A DNA stretch of 7,422 bases from Oscillospiraceae bacterium (GCA_017409645.1 JAFQSI010000189.1:1-7422); one strand, 5' to 3'. Counted from the stretch's first letter, positions 1-5,704 are shown. Notes: generated by a model from the sequence alone, not told the origin. Numbers and translations are program-made.

Positions 1-1
1 C

Positions 2-430
2 CTGCTGGAGCGGGTCCACAGCTTTTTTGAAGCCCGGCTGCCGGGGGACCAGGGCCAGAACCGGTTCCCCTCCCAGTACAAGGTCGCTCCCATCCTGAAA
101 AAGCTGTCGAAGAAGCAGGGCTGGCAGTACCGTTTCCTGGCCGACGGCATTTTCTTCATGACCAAAACCACCCCCAGGGGCCAGACTCTGAAGCTGACCG
201 CCGACAGCGGCCCCTCCCGCTATGACACGGGCTTTTATCTCGACTTCCAGGGCGTGGGCTACAGCCATCGGCTCTGGACCGCCGTATACCTGCCCACCAG
301 CCAGGAGGAGCTGGACCGGGCGGCAGAGGAGGTCTTCGCCGCGGCGGCGGAATTTGAAGAGTCTCCCCTTCTGCGGGAGCTGACCGACCATTTCCCGGAG
401 GTCCCCGGCTGGTTTCTTCCCGATTTATAA
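2..430 (+). CDS. 3' end of an unrecognised protein gene (5' truncated by window)
   Basis: The frame is open from the first base of the window to a TAA at 428-430, giving 142 C-terminal residues with no start of their own. An internal ATG at 158 is not preceded by a convincing ribosome binding site, and the open frame upstream of it has the same codon bias, so the gene starts outside the window. The visible part is soluble and mixed alpha/beta, with a basic stretch (KKLSKKQGW), an aromatic segment near GFYLDFQGVGYSHRLW, and an acidic, alanine-rich helix near the C terminus (EELDRAAEEVFAAAAEFEE). I see no signal peptide, membrane segment or catalytic motif, and I do not recognise the family. 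It lies 18 bases upstream of the next gene on the same strand and probably shares its transcript. Confidence 0.75.
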   Translation: MLERVHSFFEARLPGDQGQNRFPSQYKVAPILKKLSKKQGWQYRFLADGIFFMTKTTPRGQTLKLTADSGPSRYDTGFYLDFQGVGYSHRLWTAVYLPTSQEELDRAAEEVFAAAAEFEESPLLRELTDHFPEVPGWFLPDL

Positions 431-448
431 CAGAAAGGCGGTAATGCA

Positions 449-1045
449 ATGCTTGGATCCCAGCGTCAAAAGCTGACCGAACACACCGGCAAGTATCTCT
501 CCATCGGCGTCACCGAAGACGGCGCGCCCCGCAGATCCGTATGGGTCCCCTGGCACAGTACGGGCAACGCCTTCAACATGCGCACGCCCCAGATCTATCT
601 GGCCCCGGCGGATCTGACCGACGAGGCCCTCTGGGCGGAGCTTTCCCGGTTCCATATCTTGGGCTGCTACATCTTCTGCCCGTTGGAGGACTACGCCTTC
701 CTGGAGCGTCTGCCGGAGCTTCAGGACCTGAACATCTACAAGGGCGGCGCTCTGCGCAGTCTCGGCTTCCTCCGCGGCATGCCGGAATGGTTCCAGCTCC
801 ATGTGGAGGACGCGGTGCTGGAGGACCTCGTCGACCTGTTCCCCGACGGCCCCCGAAAGGGCGTGAGCAGCATCTGCGTGTGCCTGTCCGGCTGCACCGT
901 CCGGGATATCTCCGCCCTGACCCGTGAGGATGTCCGGCTGTCGGAGCTGGTGATCCTCATGCCCGAGGGAAGCGCCGACAAGGACCGGTGGAAGGCAGTC
1001 CGCTGCGGGAGATACACCTATCACGAGTACCGCGTCAAGGCATAA
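449..1045 (+). CDS. Hypothetical protein, 198 aa, with leucine-rich-repeat-like pattern
   Basis: The start ATG follows an AGAAAGGCGG ribosome binding site (432-441) by seven bases and the frame ends at TAA 1043-1045. No export signal or membrane helix is visible, so the product is probably cytoplasmic. Residues about 69 to 172 show leucine-spaced units such as FLERLPELQDLNIYKG, RSLGFLRGMP, VLEDLVDLFP and VRLSELVILMP, which resemble degenerate leucine-rich repeats; this is a visual impression, not a domain hit. The N-terminal 50 residues are polar and aromatic (VWVPWHSTGN). The gene follows the partial upstream gene with an 18-base gap and is followed at once by a strong hairpin, so the two look like the end of one operon. 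A binding or scaffold role would fit leucine-rich repeats, but no function can be assigned. Confidence 0.8.
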   Translation: MLGSQRQKLTEHTGKYLSIGVTEDGAPRRSVWVPWHSTGNAFNMRTPQIYLAPADLTDEALWAELSRFHILGCYIFCPLEDYAFLERLPELQDLNIYKGGALRSLGFLRGMPEWFQLHVEDAVLEDLVDLFPDGPRKGVSSICVCLSGCTVRDISALTREDVRLSELVILMPEGSADKDRWKAVRCGRYTYHEYRVKA

Positions 1046-1048
1046 AGC

Positions 1049-1075
1049 AGGCCCGCCCCGGTTTGGGGCGGGCCT
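1049..1075. terminator. Strong GC hairpin between convergent genes, likely bidirectional terminator
   Basis: The arm GGCCCGCCCC (1050-1059) pairs perfectly with GGGGCGGGCC (1065-1074) around a five-base loop GGTTT, and A1049-T1075 adds an eleventh pair. It begins four bases after the stop codon of the plus-strand gene and lies 22 bases past the stop of the minus-strand AIM24 gene. The following U-tract is poor on both sides (TTCCTGATTCT on plus, TGCTTTAT on minus), so efficiency is uncertain, but the stem is very stable. Confidence 0.8.
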
Positions 1076-1097
1076 TCCTGATTCTATAGCAGCAGGA

Positions 1098-1868
1098 TCA
1101 GGCCATTCCTCTCTGGATGGGGGCCAGCCAGACTCTGCCGGTGCCCCGGTAGACGTTGACCAGGCCCTCGCCGGAGGCTGCGGAGCCGATCAGGCTCTTG
1201 CCGCTGCGCTCCACGGTGAAGTTCAGGCTGCCGCTCCAGGCGATGGCAAAGTTGCCGTCCACCTTCAGCACGTCGTTCTGCAGCTCCACCTCGATCAGCT
1301 CCTCCCGGGGGCAGTGGCACTCCAGAACCACCACGCCGCTGCCCTGGATGCCCAGGTTGAACAGGCCCTCGTTGCCCAGGGCCGCAGAGGACAGGTTGGA
1401 GCGCATGACGGCCTTGTGCTTCAGCCGGGACTCACAGGCCAGGAACAGCCCATCGTCCAGCACCACGCTGCCGCCCCAGTCGGCGGTGTCCAGCAGCACC
1501 AGATGCTTGTAGGTGGGCTCCAGCACCAGGGTGCCGTCGCCGGTATACTCGGGCTTGATGGCGGATTCGTTGGTGACGGAGCCGCGGATGGCCTTGCCCA
1601 GGAAATCGCCCACGCCCTTGATGCCGGTGGTGGCGTTGACATCGCCCACGGTCCACTGCATGGCACCGGCCTGGGTGGTCACATGGCCCTGGCTCAGCTC
1701 GCAGATGACCTGACGCTTGCGCACGTTCATCTCGTTGCAGTAGTAGGCCATGGCGGCGGACTGGGGCGTAACGGACAGATCCCGCTTATACTCGATGACG
1801 GTGAAGGGACCCTTCCGGTCCAGGATGCGGATGTCGTCGTTGTTGGTGAAATTGTTGATCCGATACAT
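1098..1868 (-). CDS. AIM24 family protein (DUF124, TIGR00266-like), 256 aa
   Basis: The protein is an all-beta AIM24/DUF124 member, a family named after a yeast mitochondrial protein and widespread in bacteria, where its role is not established. What supports this: the usual family length (about 220-260 aa), many short glycine-rich strands, an internal GDVNATTGIKGVGDFLGKAIRG segment (75-96) near the middle of the first half, and the C-terminal signature SGEGLVNVYRGTGRVWLAP (232-250), where an E/G-rich turn precedes a G-x-G-x-V-W-L strand. No signal peptide or membrane helix is seen. The longest frame starts at 1910, but the ATG at 1868 follows a GGAGG site by seven bases and the extra 14 residues overlap a promoter-like sequence, so 1868 is chosen. 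The gene stands alone, converging on the genes to its left and divergent from degV. Confidence 0.88.
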   Translation of the reverse strand: MYRINNFTNNDDIRILDRKGPFTVIEYKRDLSVTPQSAAMAYYCNEMNVRKRQVICELSQGHVTTQAGAMQWTVGDVNATTGIKGVGDFLGKAIRGSVTNESAIKPEYTGDGTLVLEPTYKHLVLLDTADWGGSVVLDDGLFLACESRLKHKAVMRSNLSSAALGNEGLFNLGIQGSGVVVLECHCPREELIEVELQNDVLKVDGNFAIAWSGSLNFTVERSGKSLIGSAASGEGLVNVYRGTGRVWLAPIQRGMA

Positions 1869-1875
1869 AATGGTA

Positions 1876-1880
1876 CCTCC
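1876..1880 (-). promoter_or_regulatory. Ribosome binding site that fixes the AIM24 gene start
   Basis: On the minus strand the sequence reads GGAGG, then seven bases, then ATG at 1868-1866. No comparable site precedes the upstream in-frame ATG at 1910, so this site decides the start. Confidence 0.85.
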
Positions 1881-1900
1881 GTTTTCTATGTTCCGGATAT

Positions 1901-1929
1901 AGTATCGCACGGATGACCTGGGGATGCAA
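1901..1929 (-). promoter_or_regulatory. Weak candidate sigma-A promoter for the AIM24 gene
   Basis: On the minus strand TTGCAT (1929-1924) and GATACT (1906-1901) are separated by 17 bases, with a start point expected near 1894, about 25 bases before the start codon. Only 3/6 and 4/6 bases match consensus; TACTAT two bases on is an alternative -10. It is listed mainly because nothing better lies in the gap. Confidence 0.35.
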
Positions 1930-2044
1930 CTTAATTTTTCTGAAGTTTCCCTTTGCTTCCCCCGGAAATCCCACTCCCAATATCAGTTTTTGAAAAACCG
2001 TTGAAAAGGCACAAAATACCCGGATTCCCGGAACTTTTCTCCCG

Positions 2045-2077
2045 GACTCTACTGTCGGTAGAATGTCGAATAGAGTC
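2045..2077. repeat. Inverted repeat upstream of the degV promoter
   Basis: GACTCTA (2045-2051) is perfectly repeated in inverse as TAGAGTC (2071-2077) around 19 bases. Nested inside is TCTAC-TGTCG-GTAGA (2048-2062), a second perfect five-base-pair inverted repeat, and TGTCG recurs at 2065 nearby. The block ends 19 bases before the -35 box, a position suited to an activator or repressor, but the pattern is short enough to arise by chance. Confidence 0.4.
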
Positions 2078-2095
2078 TACGCGGCGGCTGAAGCC

Positions 2096-2124
2096 TTGAC
2101 GTGGGGGCAGTCTCAGGCTAAAAT
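2096..2124 (+). promoter_or_regulatory. Sigma-A-type promoter of the degV gene
   Basis: TTGACG (2096-2101) and TAAAAT (2119-2124) match the -35 and -10 consensus at 5/6 each with the ideal 17-base spacer. The expected start point is near 2131, giving a leader of about 50 bases before the degV start codon. Confidence 0.8.
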
Positions 2125-2138
2125 TACTCTGTAATTTT
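2120..2138. promoter_or_regulatory. Operator-like palindrome over the degV -10 box and start point
   Basis: AAAATTACTCTGTAATTTT is a perfect inverted repeat of eight bases each side of TCT. Its left arm overlaps the -10 hexamer and its right arm covers the predicted transcription start, the classical site for a dimeric repressor that blocks RNA polymerase. The sequence does not match the FapR or FabT operators as I remember them. Which protein binds is unknown. Confidence 0.5.
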
Positions 2139-2180
2139 CAGGATAATTCAGCCGAAACCGGCAGAAACAAGGAGTATTTT

Positions 2181-3044
2181 ATGCGCTACCAGATCGTTTC
2201 TGATTCTTCCTCCAACGTCTTCCGGGTGGAGGGAGCCAGCTATACCACCGTGCCCATGAAGATCATCGCGGGCGAGAAGGAGTACATCGACACCCCCGCC
2301 CTCAACCTGGCCGGGATGGTCACGGACCTGAAGGCCTACAAGGGCAAGTCCGGCTCCTCCTGTGCCAACGCCCAGGAGTGGCTGGAGGCCTTCGGCGACG
2401 CCGACATGGTCTTCGGCGTCACCATCTCCAAGAACCTCTCCGGCAGCTACAACGCCGCACAGCAGGCCGCCCGGGATTACGAGGAGCAGAACCCCGGCAA
2501 GCGGGCCTACATCTTCGACTCCCTGGCCGCAGGTCCCCAGCAGGCCTTCGTCATCGAGAAGATCGCCGAGCTGGCGAACCAGGGTCTGGACTTCGACGCC
2601 ATCGTCGAGCAGGTCCGCGATTACCACAACCACACCCACATCCTCTTCTGCCTGGAGTCCCTGACCAATCTGGCCCGGAACGGCCGCATCAACCCCGCCG
2701 TGGCAAAGATCGCCGGTGTCATCGGCATCCGGGTCTGCGGCGATGTCAAGGGCGGCCAGATCACCCCCGTCCACAAGCCCCGCGGAGCCAAGAAGGCCAC
2801 CGCCATCCTGCTGGACATGATGAAGGAGCGGGGCTTCGAAAACGGCATGCAGCTGCGCATCGCCCACTGCTTCGGCGAGGAGCAGGCCCAGGCCCTGGCC
2901 GACGCCACCCTGGCCGAGTTCCCCGACACCCGGCTCACCATCGAGCCCACCACCGCCCTGTGCAGCTTCTACGCCGAGGCCGGCGGTCTGATGATCGGCT
3001 TCGAGGGCGGCTACAACACCAACAATAACAACATCGAATTCTGA
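2181..3044 (+). CDS. DegV family protein, putative fatty-acid-binding (FakB-like), 287 aa
   Basis: DegV/FakB proteins bind one fatty acid between two alpha/beta domains; in Firmicutes FakB presents it to the kinase FakA for phosphorylation. The family is supported by length (usually 280-290 aa) and ordered motifs: N-terminal VSDSSSNV (6-13, usually DSTADL), SKNLSGSYNAAQQAA (83-97, usually SxxLSGTYxSA), IFDSLAAG (111-118), the ESLTNLARNGRI segment (159-170, usually LxYLxKGGRI) and ITPVHKPRGAKKA (194-206). Two ligand-site motifs are altered: the TSQPS loop appears as SSCAN (59-63) and the HxGPGxxG loop as YAEAGGLMIG (264-273). The tail is asparagine-rich. AAGGAG lies six bases before the ATG. 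The gene is monocistronic: own promoter, intrinsic terminator seven bases after the stop. No fakA-like gene is in view, so lipid specificity is open. Confidence 0.88.
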   Translation: MRYQIVSDSSSNVFRVEGASYTTVPMKIIAGEKEYIDTPALNLAGMVTDLKAYKGKSGSSCANAQEWLEAFGDADMVFGVTISKNLSGSYNAAQQAARDYEEQNPGKRAYIFDSLAAGPQQAFVIEKIAELANQGLDFDAIVEQVRDYHNHTHILFCLESLTNLARNGRINPAVAKIAGVIGIRVCGDVKGGQITPVHKPRGAKKATAILLDMMKERGFENGMQLRIAHCFGEEQAQALADATLAEFPDTRLTIEPTTALCSFYAEAGGLMIGFEGGYNTNNNNIEF

Positions 3045-3050
3045 TCCGTG

Positions 3051-3081
3051 CTGCCTGCCGCCACCGCGGCGGGCAGTTTTT
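3051..3081 (+). terminator. Intrinsic terminator of the degV gene
   Basis: An 11-base-pair stem (3051-3061 with 3066-3076, one G-T wobble) closes a four-base loop CACC and is followed directly by TTTTT (3077-3081) and, after CG, another TTTT. It starts seven bases after the stop codon. This is a textbook rho-independent terminator. Confidence 0.93.
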
Positions 3082-3102
3082 CGTTTTCGCGGCAACACAA
3101 GT

Positions 3103-3152
3103 CCCGGCCCCCTCGTTTTGAGGGGGCTGTCAGCGAAGCTGACTGGGGGAGT
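3103..3152. repeat. Dispersed palindromic intergenic repeat (REP/MITE-like)
   Basis: Two perfect hairpins stand side by side: GCCCCCTC (3107-3114) with GAGGGGGC (3120-3127) around GTTTT, and GTCAGC (3129-3134) with GCTGAC (3138-3143) around GAA, followed by TGGGGGAGTC. This double-hairpin plan, with a purine-rich GGGGGAG tail, resembles a short repeat I remember as very abundant between genes in Faecalibacterium-like and other Oscillospiraceae genomes. It has no coding capacity and lies between a terminator and the next promoter. The structure is seen directly; the membership in a dispersed family is from memory and not checked. Confidence 0.6.
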
Positions 3153-3202
3153 CCTGGCCGATCAGCACAATTGAAATTAATACTTCTTAATATTTCGTTT
3201 CA

Positions 3203-3231
3203 TTGACGGACCGGGGAAAAAGGAGTATACT
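3203..3231 (+). promoter_or_regulatory. Promoter P1 of the racemase/adenylation operon
   Basis: TTGACG (3203-3208) and TATACT (3226-3231), 5/6 matches each, are 17 bases apart. Transcription would begin near 3238, about 250 bases before the first gene. The palindrome ACAAATTTTGT (3244-3254) lies just downstream of that start and could be an operator. Confidence 0.8.
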
Positions 3232-3243
3232 ATTTGTTAGTCT

Positions 3244-3254
3244 ACAAATTTTGT
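3244..3254. promoter_or_regulatory. Operator-like palindrome just downstream of P1
   Basis: ACAAA-T-TTTGT is a perfect 11-base palindrome about 7 to 17 bases past the P1 start point. It sits in the wider context GTTAGTCTACAAATTTTGT. The left flank (TAGTCTACA) is reminiscent of BlaI/MecI-type operators, but the right half does not continue the symmetry, so the regulator is not assigned. Confidence 0.3.
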
Positions 3255-3303
3255 CGTGGACGCCGCCGCGGTTATGCAATATGGAGATTTCACCGGGAAT
3301 CGA

Positions 3304-3334
3304 GCAAAATCCCTTGACTATTGCCGGGTTTTGC
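3304..3334. repeat. Inverted repeat flanking the -35 box of P2
   Basis: GCAAAATCCC (3304-3313) and GGGTTTTGC (3326-3334) pair over nine bases with one bulged T, around 12 bases that contain the P2 -35 hexamer. It could be an operator for P2, or a hairpin in RNA started at P1. Confidence 0.4.
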
Positions 3335-3342
3335 ATTATAAA
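3314..3342 (+). promoter_or_regulatory. Promoter P2 of the racemase/adenylation operon
   Basis: TTGACT (3314-3319) and TATAAA (3337-3342), 5/6 each, are 17 bases apart and form the better of the two tandem promoters. Transcription would begin near 3349, leaving a leader of about 140 bases. Confidence 0.8.
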
Positions 3343-3348
3343 AAAGGG

Positions 3349-3490
3349 TATGAAGATCACAATGGGTTTCAATGGGTTTTTTCCGTTTTGCCCGTGGTCC
3401 CACCGTTCCCAAACCATCACAACCACCCGTTTTTTCGCGCCGCGGCCGGATCGAATGGTGGTTGTTTCCTGCGTCTGGAGGTTTTGATTT
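3349..3490 (+). promoter_or_regulatory. Long structured 5' leader of the operon
   Basis: About 140 untranslated bases separate P2 from the first start codon. They contain a tandem AATGGGTTT (3361-3369 and 3371-3379); ATGGGTTT (3372-3379) can pair with AAACCAT (3411-3417) with one bulge; and ACAACCACC (3419-3427) pairs perfectly with GGTGGTTGT (3457-3465) around 29 bases that include a T6 run (3430-3435). The last hairpin ends 11 bases before the GGAGG ribosome binding site (3477-3481), so it could affect initiation. I do not recognise a known riboswitch, and no hairpin stands directly before the T-run as a terminator would need. Confidence 0.4.
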
Positions 3491-4972
3491 ATGGAAAAGA
3501 ACGCACGTAAATTCACGCTGAACCGCAAGCTGATCATCGGCGCGGCTGCCGTGCTGGTGCTGGCGGTAGTCCTGACCATCCTGCTCTGGCCTGCCAACAT
3601 CGTTGATGAGCTGACCGTTGAGGCCGGTACCCACAGCATCGAAGCCAACGATTTCCGCAAAAAGGACAAGGGCATCGACGCCCAGTTCGTCTCCGATCTG
3701 TCCCATGTGGATCTGAACGCCATCGGCGAATACCCCGTCACCATCTCCTACAAGGACAAGAACTACGACTGCACCCTGATCGTCGAGGACACCATCGCCC
3801 CCGAGGCCCAGGTCCGCAATCTGGCGGTCTACTCCTACGAGACGCCCGAGCCCGAGGATTTCATCGTCTCCATCAAGGACGTCTCCCCCGTCACCGTTCA
3901 GTATGAAAAGCGCACCGATCTGACCAAGGACGGCAGCTATCTGCTGAAGCTGATCCTGGAGGACGCCGCAGGCAACCGCTCCGAGTATGAGGTGGTGCTG
4001 ACCGTCTTCATCGACAACGGCAACCCCCAGCTGGCCGGTGTGGAGCCCATCTTCACCTACATCGGCACCGAGCCCGACTATCTCGAGGGCGTCACCGCCA
4101 TGGACGACAAGGACATGGACCTTCAGATCCTCGTTGACAGCTCCAAGGTGGACCTGAACGCCGTGGGTACCTATGACATCACCTATTCCGTCACCGACGC
4201 CGCCGGCAACACCACCACCGTGCCCACCACCGTCACCGTCACCGATGACAACACCGCCCCCACCATCCTGGGCGTCCACGACATCTCCCTGTATCTGGGC
4301 GCTGCCGTCAGCTACCGCAGCGGCATCGAGGTCCGGGACGACAAGGATGCCTCCCCCAAGCTGGAGGTGGACTCCTCTCAGGTGGACCTGAGTAACCCCG
4401 GCACCTATCCCCTGATCTACACCGCCCGGGACATCACCGGCAACTGCACCCGCATGGAGGTCACCGTCACCGTGGCTGAGAAGCCCGCCACCTACACCGA
4501 GGAGGAGGAGATCTACGCCAAGGCCGACGCGCTGCTCAAGAAGATCGTCACCGACGACATGTCCGACAAGGCCAAGGTCAAGGCCATCTACGCCTACGTC
4601 CGCTCCCACTACACCTACTCCGGTCACTCCGACAAGACCGACTGGATGCAGGGTGCCTACACCATGATGGATGAGGGCGAGGGCGACTGCTTCAACTACT
4701 ACGCCATTACCAAGCTGCTGCTGGAGCGCTGCGGCATCCCCAACATCGACGTCCGCAAGGTCCGCAACTTCCCCGAGGACTCCGACCACTACTGGTCCCT
4801 GGTCAGCGTGGACGGCGGCCAGACCTACTACCATCTGGACACCACCCCCCGTGTGGGCGACGGCGACGACTTCTGTCTCGTGACCGACGCCTTCCTGGAC
4901 GCCTACTCCGCCGCCAACAAGAACTGCCACAACCGGGACAAGTCCCTGTATCCCGCAACTCCCGAGGCCTGA
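3491..4972 (+). CDS. Membrane-anchored Ig-like repeat / transglutaminase-like surface protein, 493 aa
   Basis: A short basic N terminus (KFTLNRK) and one hydrophobic helix (about 14-33) with no lipobox or clear cleavage site make this a signal-anchored protein whose body lies outside the membrane. Four beta-sandwich, Ig-like units follow (about 37-100, 101-176, 177-251, 255-329); units 3 and 4 share a DDKD...VDSS-VDL...GTY pattern typical of bacterial surface Ig-like (DUF5011-like) repeats. The C terminus (about 340-480) is a transglutaminase/papain-like domain with a complete visible triad: Cys400 in GEGDCFNYY, His433 in SDHYWSLV, Asp450 in YYHLDTTP. Such domains act as thiol proteases, amidases or crosslinkers; which one is unknown. 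No LPxTG or other wall anchor is seen. GGAGG lies nine bases before the ATG. The stop is three bases before the racemase start, so the two are translationally coupled. Confidence 0.88.
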   Translation: MEKNARKFTLNRKLIIGAAAVLVLAVVLTILLWPANIVDELTVEAGTHSIEANDFRKKDKGIDAQFVSDLSHVDLNAIGEYPVTISYKDKNYDCTLIVEDTIAPEAQVRNLAVYSYETPEPEDFIVSIKDVSPVTVQYEKRTDLTKDGSYLLKLILEDAAGNRSEYEVVLTVFIDNGNPQLAGVEPIFTYIGTEPDYLEGVTAMDDKDMDLQILVDSSKVDLNAVGTYDITYSVTDAAGNTTTVPTTVTVTDDNTAPTILGVHDISLYLGAAVSYRSGIEVRDDKDASPKLEVDSSQVDLSNPGTYPLIYTARDITGNCTRMEVTVTVAEKPATYTEEEEIYAKADALLKKIVTDDMSDKAKVKAIYAYVRSHYTYSGHSDKTDWMQGAYTMMDEGEGDCFNYYAITKLLLERCGIPNIDVRKVRNFPEDSDHYWSLVSVDGGQTYYHLDTTPRVGDGDDFCLVTDAFLDAYSAANKNCHNRDKSLYPATPEA

Positions 4973-4975
4973 CGG

Positions 4976-5704
4976 ATGGAACAGAAGCTGACTCTCGGCG
5001 TCATCGGCGGCCTGGGCCCCATCGCCACCGCGCATTTCATGGAGCTGATCATCCGCATGACCGAGGCCCGCACGGACCAGGAGCATCTGGATATGATCAT
5101 CTACAACCACCCCTCCATCCCCGACCGGACGGGCTACATCCTGGACCCCAGCAAGCCCAATCCCCTGCCGGAGATGATCCGCATCGGCAACGCCCTGGCC
5201 CGTCAGGGTGCCGGGCTCATCGCCATCCCCTGCATGACCGCCCACTATTTCCACCGGGACCTGACCGGCTACATCCAGGCCCCCATCGTCCACGCCATCC
5301 ATGAGACCTGTGTCCACCTGAAGAAGCACGGCATCCGGCGGGTGGGCATCCTGGCCACCGACGGCACCATCCGCTCGAAGCTCTTCCAGCGGGAGCTGGA
5401 GAACCACGGCATGGAGACCCTCATCCCCGGGCCCGAGGGTCAGAAATGCATCATGAGCGTCATTTACGACGACATCAAGGCGAACAAGCCCGCGGGCATG
5501 GACAAATTCGAGCTGGCCAGCCGTCAGCTGCGGGACCAGGGTGCCGAGGCCATCATCCTCGGCTGCACGGAGCTGTCTCTCGTGAAGCGGGATTACCCCA
5601 TCGGTGCCGGATACTTGGACGCCATGGAGGTCCTGGCCCGGCGCTGCGTCATCGCCTGCGGCGGCAAATTAAAGGAAGAATATCAAAATCTGATCACAAA
5701 ATAA
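4976..5704 (+). CDS. Aspartate/glutamate racemase family protein, 242 aa
   Basis: This is a PLP-independent two-cysteine racemase of the Asp/Glu/hydantoin racemase family. The N-terminal GVIGGLGPIATAHF (8-21) matches the family's GxxGGxGPxAT loop. The two catalytic cysteines are present: Cys86 in IPCMTAHYF and Cys197 in GCTELSL. The usual CNT tripeptide around the first is CMT here, so the asparagine that normally lines the active site is replaced. A second substrate-loop feature, NHPSIPDRT (44-52), is typical of the aspartate racemase branch. Length fits (about 230-245 aa), and there is no signal, so it acts in the cytoplasm. Its start follows the preceding stop by three bases with only a weak GAGG site, and its own stop overlaps the next gene's AAGGAG. 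This arrangement suggests it makes a D-amino acid for the adenylation enzyme. The substrate could be Asp, Glu or a broader set. Confidence 0.9.
   Translation: MEQKLTLGVIGGLGPIATAHFMELIIRMTEARTDQEHLDMIIYNHPSIPDRTGYILDPSKPNPLPEMIRIGNALARQGAGLIAIPCMTAHYFHRDLTGYIQAPIVHAIHETCVHLKKHGIRRVGILATDGTIRSKLFQRELENHGMETLIPGPEGQKCIMSVIYDDIKANKPAGMDKFELASRQLRDQGAEAIILGCTELSLVKRDYPIGAGYLDAMEVLARRCVIACGGKLKEEYQNLITK

Larger units (their letters stand above)
1869..2180. other. Divergent intergenic region between AIM24 and degV genes
   Basis: These 312 bases hold no supportable gene. They are much more AT-rich than the flanking genes. Contents from left to right: the AIM24 ribosome binding site and weak promoter; a TTGAAAAACCGTTGAAAA direct repeat (1990-2007) followed by ACAAAATA (2011-2018), which could be a minor plus-strand promoter; an inverted repeat at 2045-2077; the main degV promoter at 2096-2124; a palindrome at 2120-2138; a small hairpin GCCG-AAAC-CGGC at 2151-2162; and the degV ribosome binding site AAGGAG at 2169-2174. 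Confidence 0.7.

Noticed and set aside
1314..1916. A 200-codon open frame on the plus strand
   Set aside because: It is opposite the AIM24 gene, is rich in G/V/H/Q from mirrored codons, and has no suitable ribosome binding site.
2148..3098. A 316-codon open frame on the minus strand
   Set aside because: It is antisense to degV and extends through the degV terminator. It is a by-product of codon bias.
3419..3465. Possible riboswitch or T-box in the leader
   Set aside because: Inverted repeats exist, but I could not find a T-box core, a known aptamer consensus, or a terminator hairpin directly before the T6 run.
3203..3510. Two overlapping small open frames (3203-3487 and 3256-3510) in the leader
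   Set aside because: The first begins inside the P1 -35 box and could not be translated from P1. The second has no ribosome binding site and runs into the surface-protein gene. An ATG at 3350 would sit almost at the P2 start point, but no attenuator terminator follows, so a leader peptide is not supported.
3990..4480. DNA-level tandem repeat in the surface-protein gene
   Set aside because: The Ig-like units resemble each other in protein pattern, but the DNA copies are diverged, so this is old domain duplication rather than a recent repeat.
3290..5407. A 705-codon open frame on the minus strand
   Set aside because: It lies opposite the transglutaminase-like and racemase genes, which have clear motifs. 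Its valine/glycine/aspartate-rich composition is the mirror of GC-ending codons. It also runs through the leader; no homology is recognisable.
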